Positions 1 through 10,215 of a stretch of DNA of 64,000 nucleotides are shown piece by piece. Each line of letters starts with the position of its first letter. Positions within the stretch are counted from its first letter, which is position 1. The stretch is from Zea mays (Eukaryota; Streptophyta; Magnoliopsida; Poales; Poaceae), in assembly GCF_902167145.1 (NCBI RefSeq), contig NC_050099.1, positions 16,506,434 to 16,570,433 of the forward strand, written 5' to 3'. A program made the translations under genes and the position numbers. The notes under the pieces were generated by a model, which did not search any database, was not told the origin of the DNA, and was given only the letters and a program-made list of their open reading frames with translations.

Positions 1-88
1 TGCCACGGCAGAAGTCAGAGGGGCACCAGACTGTCCGATGCCGCAAGAGGACAAAGCCCCCAACGGTCAACTGCTCCAGAACCCTAAC
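1..88. other. Left flank, no gene
   Basis: No coding signal is visible. The stretch contains a CACCAGACTGTCCGATGC-like string, which resembles the CACCGGACTGTCCGGTG motif seen in copia LTRs at 35,530 and 40,625, so it is probably a piece of another LTR that served as insertion target for the element starting at 89. The five bases before that LTR are CTAAC. Confidence 0.4.
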
Positions 89-768
89 TGTTGGGGGCCT
101 TCGGCTTCCGAAGGTCCTCAAAAACGTGATTTGACAATGTTTTCTAAGTATGCAAGCAGGTATCTTCAGAATCAGGTTGCGGGTATACAGAAGCATGGTC
201 AAGACGAAGCTTGAATGAAATGGAAGACGATCATGACGAAGGATGAAACGATCACGAAGCTATGAGCAGAGAAGCTTCGGCATGACAGCAAAAAGGGGAA
301 ACCGACTTAAAGATGAAAAGCCAAGACAGGCCTCGAAGAATTACTATAGAGTTATCGATAAAACTAAAGGGCATTAATGTAATTTCATACGGGCTGCGTC
401 TCGTGCCTATAAATAGATGAACAGTATTCCTGTACTATTCACGCTGACTTGGCATTGGCATCGCGCTTGTACCCTTACTTCCCTTCAAGTCGAAGGTACA
501 TTTGTAATTTGTCATCATTTATATAAGAAAAACGAATAGAAATAAATTAATAAGTAATGTTTAAGGTAATTGTGTTATTTTTCTTATTTTGTACATAAAT
601 CTTTTCTTAATCTTTTATTATGATTATGAATGTATGACCTTCATAACCTTCGTCCGAAATCCATTATACCCAAGGGGAATAATGTTTCGAAGGACGAAGG
701 GCTTTAATATTTAACATTGTGTGTTGCCTTGTTCTTGATTCATAGCATTTGAGAACAAGTCCCCAACA
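89..768 (+). repeat. 5' LTR of Huck-like gypsy element
   Basis: The 680 bp repeat begins TGTTGGGGG and ends CCCCAACA, a TG...CA LTR with a short terminal inverted repeat. It is rich in GAAGC/CTTCG motifs, has a TATA box at 408-415 and is followed at once by a primer-binding site and a gag leader. These features define a 5' LTR of a Ty3/gypsy element in + orientation. The GAAGCTTCGG style and the downstream gag resemble the maize Huck group; the family name is from memory. No matching 3' LTR exists in the window: the LTR at 14,569 is related but divergent and has its own target duplication. Confidence 0.85.
408..415 (+). promoter_or_regulatory. LTR TATA box
   Basis: TATAAATA inside the LTR, followed by GATGAACAGTA. 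The solo LTR at 14,569-15,195 has the same TATAAATAGATGAACAGTA string, which marks the conserved core promoter of this LTR group. Transcription would start about 30 bases downstream. Confidence 0.6.
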
Positions 769-780
769 TTGGCGCCCACC
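769..780 (+). other. Primer-binding site
   Basis: TTGGCGCCCACC directly abuts the LTR end at 768. A TGGCGCC core after the LTR is common in Tat/Athila-type gypsy elements, which do not use initiator tRNA-Met. The priming tRNA was not identified. Confidence 0.6.
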
Positions 781-842
781 TCCGGTGAACTCACTTCCAT
801 TTTTTTGAGCCTTGAACACCTTCTTCAAGCATCACCTTCGTC

Positions 843-2360
843 ATGCCACCGAAAAAAGCTTCAGCGACATGGGCTGCTACTCTGCAGCCGTTGGATCCCA
901 ATCAGGACGTCCTTTCTCTTATGGAGGCCTGAAGCCAGAAGAGGAAGGCTGCTAGTCCAACGCCTCCGGAAGATGACTTGGATCAGGAGATCCAAAACCT
1001 GGAGATCCTTCAGCAACAGGTCCAACGAAAGAAGGAGAAGATGGCTCGTTTAGCTGATCTTCAGAGACAGATAGATGAAGCTTCCGAAGAGGTTCGTCAT
1101 CTTGTTCAAGATGACCAGAACCGAAGACCTCCGCGCAGAGAGCTCCATCAGGAAGGCTTCTACAATGAGGACGACTAGTATGGAGATTTCCATCATGGAA
1201 ATTTTGCTTTCGATGATGCTTCTCCTCTATCAATAGAATTGCAGGCTACACCATGGCCTCAGTCTTACAAGCCACCCCAGCTCCCCATGTACGACGGTCA
1301 TACAGACCCGAAGCAATTCTTGATGAGCTATGAAGCAACCATATCTTCGTATGGTGGCAATACTGCAGTCATGGCAAAGTCTTTTGTCATGGCCGTCAAG
1401 AGTGTCGCTCAGACCTGGTACTCCTCCCTCCGGCCAGGGACAATCTCCTCTTGGCAGAAGCTGAAGGATATGTTGATAACCAGCTTCCAAGGGTTTCAGA
1501 CGAAGCCAGTTACTGCTCAAGCTTTATTCCAGTGTACCCAGGACCACGAAGAATACCTCCAGGCGTATGTCCGAAGGTTTCTGCGTCTGAGGGCACAAGC
1601 GCCAACAGTGCCCAATGAAATTGTCATTGAGGCCATGATTAAGGGGCTTCGGCCGGGACCTTCAGCGCAATACTTTGCCAGGAAGCCACCACAAACTTTG
1701 GAGAAGCTGCTCCAGAAGATGGATGAGTACATCCGAGCCGACAATGACTTCCGCCAAAGAAGGGAGGAGACATTTAGGTTCTCTGAAATGACCAGGGGCT
1801 TCGGAGGAAGATTTCATACAAGGCATGTCAGGTCAATTCATAACTCCGCTCAAAGTGATGATAGAGGGAGCCAACAGCAGAGGCCGCAATACTCTTCTCA
1901 AGCTTCGGGACAACAACAAAGCTCTGTTCGGCCGCCAGCGCCAAGGGGTAGAGGCGCCAGGGGCTTCGGGGGAAGATTTGGGGATCAGCCAAGAAGAATC
2001 TACTGTCTATTCTGTGGTGAAGACAAGGGCCATACCACCAGGATGTGCCATGTCACCATCCAGAAGCAAAAGGAGATAGCAGAAGCTGCAGCACAACAGA
2101 GTCAGCCGAAGCAGGCCATGCACACTGCTTCGTACCATTCGCCTTACATCCCAGAATATGTAGGCAATCACGCTGCAGCTTCTGTTGCTTCGGCAAGTCA
2201 ACCCCAAGCATCTTGGCAACAGCCTCCACCGCCACCACCAACGCAGCGAGGACAGCAGCCAGAAGTGAGTCAGCACACTCACCTTCAGAGGGACTTCAGA
2301 GAGGAGTCCGAAGCTCGCACATTCAATAGCACTGTGCCAGAGTCGAAGCACATTTACTGA
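843..2360 (+). pseudogene. gag: Gypsy gag, two in-frame stops
   Basis: This would encode the capsid/nucleocapsid polyprotein that packages element RNA. The ATG at 843 is the first in the frame after the leader, and the frame runs to 2360 (505 codons) with only two interruptions, TGA at 930-932 and TAG at 1176-1178. Both are one C-to-T change from CGA or CAG. After a lysine-rich coiled coil (about residues 45-100), the retrotransposon gag domain lies at about residues 140-300 (YDGHTDPKQFL, then WYSSLRPGTISSW). A Gln/Arg/Gly-rich linker and a single zinc knuckle follow, with the unusual spacing C-x2-C-x5-H-x4-C (CLFCGEDKGHTTRMC, near residue 395). The C-terminus is Pro/Gln-rich. No protease or reverse transcriptase follows in this element. 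The longest unbroken part is 1239-2360 (373 aa). Confidence 0.85.
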
Positions 2361-2654
2361 TAAATATCCTACCTCGACAGCAGTTTTTTCGCATTTTTAC
2401 ATTCAGTATTACTTTTTTGTTAATAAGGAACAATTATGGGAAGTCTAAGTGTCTTTTATCGTTTTTCAATTTCTTGTAACAGTTTCGTCTTTTACCATAA
2501 TAAAAATACGTCTTCTCCATAGGCTTGAGTTGTCGAAGCATACGAATTTATGGTGGCATGAAGGACCTTTGTGTTATCAAAAATTTGTTCTAAGGGACAC
2601 AGTGCAATTTATTCGAAGCAGTAAAAAGTCGTTCCTAAGGGAACACAGTGTAAG
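2361..2654 (+). other. Post-gag spacer, no gene
   Basis: AT-rich spacer after gag. A 90-codon open frame here has no recognisable domain and runs into the tandem array, so I do not call it a gene. In an autonomous relative this is where pol would begin. Confidence 0.5.
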
Positions 2655-2880
2655 TTTTCTGAGCCTACAGCGAAAAGTCAGCGCTGATTCCGCCAAAAGT
2701 AAAAGGCGAAGAAGCTCCTAAGGGAGGCTTACAGCGAAAAGTCAACGCTGATTCCGCTGAAAGTAAAAGGCGAAGAAGCTCCTAAGGGAGGCTTACAGCG
2801 AAAAGTCAACGCTGATTCCGCTGAAAGTAAAAGGCGAAGAAGCTCCTAAGGGAGGCTTACAGCGAAAAGTCAGCGCTGAT
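2655..2880 (+). repeat. 64-bp tandem repeat, about 3.5 units
   Basis: The string GAAGCTCCTAAGGGAGGCTT starts at 2711, 2775 and 2839, giving an exact 64-bp period; a diverged first unit lies before 2711. Each unit contains ACAGCGAAAAGTCAACGCTG, an imperfect inverted arrangement (CAGCG...CGCTG). The array is in the non-coding interior between gag and the antisense gene. Confidence 0.9.
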
Positions 2881-2967
2881 AAAAAACATTGTGTGCTTTA
2901 TCGCAGGGATGTGTGTATTTTCGGCACAAATATCATTTTGCATAACATAACATCATCACATCATTTT

Positions 2968-5524
2968 TGTAACACCCCGGGATCCTCAAACACCCAGAAT
3001 GCTACTAAACTACACATCTAACATTCATATATAAAATTTCGACACCATCCCCTTTGAAAATTACATAAACGGGGAAGCAACAAAATATAAATAGATATCA
3101 TGATAAGAGAACATAATAGACATTAATAATCTGCTAGCAATGGAAAGACAACCATAACGGCATGAACTAAATCAACCAGTGCGCACAACTAGTTAGAAAC
3201 AACATCCTTTGACAAGAAGTTTCTAATTAAATCATGACTGCGCCTAAGCAGCGTTATTATGAGAGTGAAGGTGGATGTGCTGCTACTTCCCACTTCCCTT
3301 GATGAGCAACAAGCACCTGCATTGAGTAATGCAAGAGTGAGATGAAACATCTCAGCAAGCGAATTGTTTTGACAAGATATTTAAACCACAAATTGAATTA
3401 ATCAACATTTTAAAAGAATCACAATTAAGATCAGAAATTCTTGTAGATATAGAACTCAGTAGTCTCAATATAACCAATACCATCTCATTTCCTTAAACAA
3501 CCACAATAGTTTGTATAACACTTCCCTGCGTCAACAATACCTGCAAATATCACTTCAATGTATGCATAGGAACACAAAGTGTAGGTACTCTGTCTTCATA
3601 CCTCTGAGGGTATAAAACCACATCATATGCAAATATCACTTCAATGAATTCATATGAATGCAATGCATATGTCCTCTGCCTTCATACCTCTAAGGGTATG
3701 AAGCCGCATCGTACCCCTCCTCGGGCAACGTACGATGCTAAGTTGTACCGGTACGGTCGGACCATAGGTCACGACCAACTTCAGATGCAAGTGAATCATG
3801 CAATGTATATGGCATGTTGCATTTATCAATATACTTCACTTCCTTCACATACAATACAACCTCAAATAATACTTCATTTACCTTCAGATACAATACCAAC
3901 CTCAAATAATACTTCATTTATCTTCAGGGGTGTGAATTAATCTCATGAGTCATACTCGAATCATAATCATCATCAATATATGATTGAGCATCAGTATAAT
4001 GCAAGCAAGTAAAGCATCACCATAGAGTCCAATTATGAAAGAATCCAATACTTCTGAATATTAGAGTGTAGGCAATAGAAATAACATGTCAGAACGGAAG
4101 CAACCACCGCTACATTCACTTGTCTTCATCGAAGAAGAAAAATGTACTAGGCATGATCTGGAGTATAGCCACCTGCTAGCGGGCATAAAACTTAGTACAA
4201 ATATTTCACAAATATTTGCCAACAATCAACAAATCGATCCTACACCTGAAACTAAGACCTGGTGGAAAACCTCCCACTCTGGACCACATGCCATACAACA
4301 ACAATGTTGTTTGTTAATTTTGTATCTTTAAAATTATAACAGTGGTGATATCAAACAAATACTCCATGAGTATCTACACAAAGTATTCTACAACTTCGAT
4401 ATTCGATGGATAATTAAATTCTGCCATCTATAAGTTCTAAAACATCTAACAAGATAACTGACTGAATCTGTTTTAGACAGCAGCATAATTAACTTTAAAA
4501 ATTCGATATCTCACAAACTACTCAACCAAAAATCATGAAATTCTGCTGAAAGTAAGAACTTTTATCCCTCTACAAAAGTCCCCATATCTGGGAGAGCCAA
4601 TTCGGCCATTTACTTGATGAAACCTATCAGTGAACAGACCCGCTCATTTCTGTCAGGCTAACAGAAACAGCCACAGTAAAACAAACATAACTGGAGTTTC
4701 ATAATTCATATGAATGCACTCTTTAACAATCTGGAAAGCTTATGAAATTATCTACATCTTTTCTTACAAACCCAAGGTTTAATTCTGTTGATAAAATTGC
4801 CTAAATCTTAAGAGAACAGATTCTGCACAGAATTAAGAGACTGAAAAACGGCTATAATCAAACTGCAATAACTCTCTGATCGGATGTCCGATTTAGGTGT
4901 TCTTCGCGGCCACGGAAAGATCTACAAATTATCTACGACTTATATATAGACTTTTTATTTTTTTGAGGCCTCTAAGACCACGGAAAACTGGGATTAACAG
5001 AAACTGTTGAATCTGTCATTCTGCAGAGACTAATTTCGAGATAAAAAATCTAATCCCCCATCTAATCCAACATAAAGGGCTAATTGCAGGGCCTAAAACT
5101 CATCCAAAACAAGGTAAAACATCCATCAAGTGGGGATAATGGAGAGAGGAAAGGAAATCCAACCAATTCTTGAAGAGGAACGATGACGACGACAGGCGAC
5201 TGCGTGCCCTAATCTTCCCTCTCTTCTCTCCCTTGTTCTTCCTCTCTTCTCTTGGGGCAAGGCACAAAAGGGGATGGCTGCTAGGGTGGGAGGACGTGGC
5301 TGCTAGGGTTAGGGAGGTATAAATAGAAGAAAACTCCCCCAATCCTAATATCCAATGGCTCAGATCGACCGGCACTTGAAAAAACTCATTCAGACTCCAA
5401 ACAAGGCAAACTAGTAGTCGATCGAAATCGTCTCGACGATATCTATGCATCTACGGTCTCCGATCATCAGTAGGACACACCATATTAGGATTTTAAACAT
5501 GGTTTGGTTTTTTAGGGTATTATA
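2968..5524 (-). repeat. 3' LTR (left copy) of nested element
   Basis: 2,557 bp, direct repeat of 7291-9796. Relative to the right copy it keeps about 53 bp near 4,868-4,920 that the right copy lacks, and differs by scattered substitutions. A 98-codon frame at 3644-3940 recurs at 7967-8263, and a - strand frame near 5100-5450 recurs at 9371-9661; both lie wholly inside the LTRs and have no recognisable domain. Confidence 0.93.
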
Positions 5525-5527
5525 TTC

Positions 5528-5537
5528 TACCCCCCTT
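5528..5537 (-). other. Polypurine tract
   Basis: On the - strand the sequence just upstream of the left LTR reads AAGGGGGGTAG, preceded by GAATTCTTTT. This is the plus-strand priming site expected before a 3' LTR, and it fixes the orientation of the element. Confidence 0.8.
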
Positions 5538-7276
5538 AAAAGAATTCGTCCTCGAATTCAGCCACTTCTACAAATCAAGACATTCACCAACGATAAAACT
5601 CGGTCAAACACCCTAAATAGACTCATATAGTAGACTAGTAGCCTTGACGAGTTCATGAAAAGAGTTTTTCAAGAAATAACCTCTAAGTCGGACTAATTTA
5701 CCAAAGAAAATGACACACCTTGACAACAATCATAAAACAATATAAAACGAATTCCCAAGGCATTGTCATAGGTGCAATCAACACTAGGATTTGCCATCAT
5801 TGAATTTGGATGCAGCTATACATCAAGATCAATGTCTTAAAACAACACTCTTTTTTATGAAGAGGTAATATGTACTAAGAACAACCCTTACCAACTTCAA
5901 CAATTCATTTTAATTCAATTGTCAAACATCCACACCAGATGAATGTATAAGAAGATCAAACACCTCACATCAAAGCACCACGAAACAAGTAGTTCCATTG
6001 AAACAAAACTCCTAATCTTACTAAACCTTGTTCTTGACGTCATGAAAAAGATAATCATGTAATCTAACGTTCTTTACACCCCACAAAAGGGAGAAAGTCT
6101 ATAGAACTAATGGAGCAATAAAGCCAACAAGAAGCCAATAACATTCTGTGCGGCACAGTTCATCGAACAAATGCCAAAAACTCCACAAAGAGCACTGACA
6201 GCACAGCAACAACACAATAATTTGCTTAACTAATGTCACTATACTTCATCCAACAACTCAACTAAAAAAATTTCCAAACTAGTAAGGTTAACCTACACAT
6301 AATATATGTCTTCATCTACTGTAGTTCAGAAACTTACATTTCATTCCATCATACGATGCACTCAAAGTACCAGACATAAAGGGTCAATAATAACCCTGTA
6401 ATCCTTCACACACATGACAATCATCTCAATCTGATGTAAGAACCACATCATTTAGAAATAGGTGACTAACCACACCCAACCAACTCTAGGCTAGGCAATG
6501 ACTTCATTCAAACCAATAGATAAGTGGTCCAACAATGGCTCCACAAGCATGCATCAGGGAGATAACCATCAGATCCTCAACGTATTAATATATAATCAAT
6601 GGATCAAGAAAATAAAAGATTTATTCTACAATTAGCATGACTAACATGCAACCACTTTAAACCACATCTAGGCTTTGTGGCTACTAAAACACAAGATAGA
6701 AGGGAGACATGTAATCCACTCTGGCTAGCTATGTAAAGACTTTCCCCCCAAAATCCATATAAAAGTACCAATATTTATTTCTTTCAGAACTGGTTTCTCG
6801 GCATAAACAATCATTCCTTGCAAAGATAGTTGGAGCTATCCACCAACCGCCCAACAACTTAAATCCAAATCGATGGTTACCTTGTAACCCAAAACATGCA
6901 ATTCACACTCCTCTTGGAAACATCCTCAATCAAACATATATAACAATATTATTGTAATAAAACTCAACCATGAAAAACATGTCGAAAACAACATAGGCAT
7001 ACATGTATATCACAAGCATAATAACGACTTCAATCTCACAAAAGAACAGCGATATCAATCGTATTAATAAACAATATCAAAATTTAGAAATGAATTATAT
7101 CAGGCATTAAGTCATAAACAACTTACCACATCACCGTAAAGGATTAGGGAGGGTGAAATTATTTCATCTGCACTTCAAAGACATTAACATATATCAAAGA
7201 TATTTGAACCCACACCCTTCCTATATGTGCAAGTGTGTCAAATTTATCTTCAAATTGCCAAGAATCTAAAGCCTAT

Positions 7277-7288
7277 GCTTTGATACCA
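7277..7288 (-). other. Primer-binding site, initiator tRNA-Met
   Basis: The - strand reads TGGTATCAAAGC, one mismatch from TGGTATCAGAGC, which is complementary to the 3' end of plant initiator tRNA-Met. It is two bases from the right LTR. Confidence 0.85.
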
Positions 7289-7290
7289 AC

Positions 7291-9796
7291 TGTAACAACC
7301 CGGGATCCTCAAACACCCAGAATGCTACTAAACTACACATCTAACATTCATATATAAAATTTCGACAGCATCCCCTTTGAAAATTACATAAACGGGGAAG
7401 CAACAAAATATAAATAGATATCATGATAAGAGAACATAATAGACATTAATAATCTGCTAGCAATGGAAAGACAACCATAACGGCATGAACTAAATCAACT
7501 AGTGCGCACAACTAGTTAGAAACAACATCCTTTGACAAGAAGTTTCTAATTAAATCATGACTGCGCCTAAGCAGCGTTATTATGAGAGTGAAGGTGGATG
7601 TGCTGCTACTTCCCACTTCCCTTGATGAGCAACAAGCACCTGCATTGAGTAATGCAAGAGTGAGATGAAACATCTCAGCAAGCGAATTGTTTTGACAAGA
7701 TATTTAAACCACAAATTGAATTAATCAACATTTTAAAAGAATCAAAATTAAGATCAGAAATTCTTGTAGATATAGAACTCAGTAGTCTCAATATAACCAA
7801 TACCATCTCATTTCCTTAAACAACCACAATAGTTTGTATAACACTTCCCTGCGTCAACAATACCTGCAAATATCACTTCAATGTATGCATAGGAACACAA
7901 AGTGTAGGTACTCTGTCTTCATACCTCTGAGGGTATAAAACCACATCATATGCAAATATCACTTCAATGAATTCATATGAATGCAATGCATATGTCCTCT
8001 GCCTTCATACCTCTAAGGGTATGAAGCCGCATCGTACCCCTCCTCGGGCAACGTACGATGCTAAGTTGTACCGGTACGGTCGGACCATAGGTCACGACCA
8101 ACTTCAGATGCAAGTGAATCATGCAATGTATATGGCATGTTGCATTTATCAATATACTTCACTTCCTTCACATACAATACAACCTCAAATAATACTTCAT
8201 TTACCTTCAGATACAATACCAACCTCAAATAATACTTCATTTATCTTCAGGGGTGTGAATTAATCTCATGAGTCATACTCGAACCATAATCATCATCAAT
8301 ATATGATTGAGCATCAGTATAATGCAAGCAAGTAAAGCATCATCATAGAGTCCAATTATGAAAGAATCCAATACTTCTGAATATTAGAGTGTAGGCAATA
8401 GAAATAACAGGTCAGAACGGAAGCAACCACTGCTACATTCACTTGCCTTCATCGAAGAAGAAAAATGTACTAGGCATGATCTGGAGTATAGCCACCTGCT
8501 AGCGGGCATAAAACTTAGTACAAATATTTCACAAATATTTGCCAACAATCAACAAATCGATCCTACACCTGAAACTAAGACCTGGTGGAAAACCTCCCAC
8601 TCTGAACCACATGCCATACAACAACAATGTTGTTTGTTAATTTTGTATCTTTAAAATTATAACAGTGGTGATATCAAACAAATACTCCATGAGTATCTAC
8701 ACAAAATATTCTACAACTTCGATATTCGATGGATAATTAAATTCTGTCATCTATAAGTTCTAAAACATCTAACAAGATAACTGACTGAATCTGTTTTAGA
8801 CAGCAGCATAGTTAACTTTAAAAATTCGATATCTCACAAACTACTCAACCAAAAATCATGAAATTCTGCTGAAAGTAAGAACTTTTATCCCTCTACAAAA
8901 GTCTCCATAGCTGGGAGAGCCAATTCGGCCATTTACTTGATGAAACCTATCAGTGAACAGACCCGCTCATTTCTGTCAGGCTAACAGAAACAGCCACAGT
9001 AAAACAAACATAACTGGAGTTTCATAATTCATATGAATGCACTCTTTAACAATCTGGAAAGCTTATGAAATTATCTACATCTTTTCTTACAAACCCAAGG
9101 TTTAATTCTGTTGATAAAATTGCCTAAATCTTAAGAGAACAGATTCTGCACAGAATTAAGAGACTGAAAAACGGCTATAATCAAACTGGGATCTACAAAT
9201 TATCTACGACTTATATATAGACTTTTTATTTTTTTGAGGCCTCTAAGACCACGGAAAACTGGGATTAACAGAAACTGTTGAATCTGTCATTCTGCAGAGA
9301 CTAATTTCGAGATCAAAAATCTAATCCCCCATCTAATCCAACATAAAGGGCTAATTGCAGGGCCTAAAACTCATCCAAAACAAGGTAAAACATCCATCAA
9401 GTGGGGATAATGGAGAGAGGAAAGGAAATCCAACCAATTCTTGAAGAGGAACGATGACGACGACAGGCGACTGCGTGCCCTAATCTTCCCTCTCTTCTCT
9501 CCCTTGTTCTTCCTCTCTTCTCTTGGGGCAAGGCACAAAAGGGGATGGCTGCTAGGGTGGGAGGACGTGGCTGCTAGGGTTAGGGAGGTATAAATAGAAG
9601 AAAACTCCCCCAATCCTAATATCCAATGGCTCAGATCGACCGGCACTTGAAAAAAACTCATTCAGACTCCAAACAAGGCAAACTAGTAGTCGATCGAAAT
9701 CGTCTCGACGATATCTATGCATCTACGGTCTCCGATCATCAGTAGGACACACCATATTAGGATTTTAAACATGGTTTGGTTTTTTAGGGTATTATA
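7291..9796 (-). repeat. 5' LTR (right copy) of nested element
   Basis: 2,506 bp direct repeat of 2968-5524. It carries a 53-bp deletion at about 9187, where CAAACTG joins almost directly to GATCTAC. It ends at 9796 before the ATTTT target duplication. Confidence 0.93.
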
Positions 9797-9801
9797 ATTT
9801 T

Positions 9802-10215
9802 GCATAACATAAGCATCATACAACATATTGCATGTGGAACAAGAAGGGGATACAGTATTGATCTTCGGAGAATGTTTTGAAAAAGAGAAAATCGTGCTAA
9901 GGCACAAGATGAATTGAGAAGAAGTGTAGCTTCATTAGAGAGGCAACACAAAACTTTTTTATAGCTTCGGAGAATAATCACGAAGCTTGGATATTCTTCA
10001 TCAGAGAAGTATGGAAATTCTTGTGATATATAAAAGATTTTCTTCACGAAGCATGAAAAGAAGGGAAGGTGTTTTTTTTCGCCGAAGGCTCAAAAAATGG
10101 TATGTATGCAAAATTTCATGCATCGTAAAGAATTGGACTATAAATAGATTATATATTACATTCAAAGTTACAATATATTACACATGTTACATTCCAAATA
10201 TTTTTACAATAGCAT
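9802..10215. other. Resumed Huck-like interior, no gene
   Basis: After the ATTTT duplication the host element resumes. The 414 bp up to the stop of the antisense gene are AT-rich, with GAAGC motifs like those of the LTR. They probably contain the 3' untranslated region of the antisense gene. No pol remnant is visible. Confidence 0.5.

Larger units (their letters stand above)
5525..7290 (-). other. Non-coding interior of nested element
   Basis: 1,766 bp, AT-rich, with no frame above about 60 codons and no gag, protease, RT or integrase motif on either strand. It holds only the two replication signals at its edges: the polypurine tract beside 5525 and the primer site beside 7290. Confidence 0.8.
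2968..9796 (-). mobile_element. Nested non-autonomous gypsy LTR element
   Basis: A complete 6,829 bp element inserted into the Huck-like element. Perfect 5-bp target duplications ATTTT lie at 2963-2967 and 9797-9801. Two long direct LTRs (2968-5524 and 7291-9796) flank only 1.77 kb of interior. Orientation is -: the primer-binding site is beside the right LTR and the polypurine tract beside the left LTR. Read on the - strand the LTR begins TATAATACCC, whereas chromovirus LTRs usually begin TGTAATACCC, and it ends GTTACA. No gag or pol is present, so mobility would have required enzymes in trans. The LTRs look nearly identical, which suggests a fairly recent insertion. Confidence 0.93.

Noticed and set aside
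3644..8263. Identical 98-codon frames at 3644-3940 and 7967-8263 as a duplicated gene
   Set aside because: Both lie at the same place within the two LTRs of one element, have no domain, and are explained by the LTR duplication.
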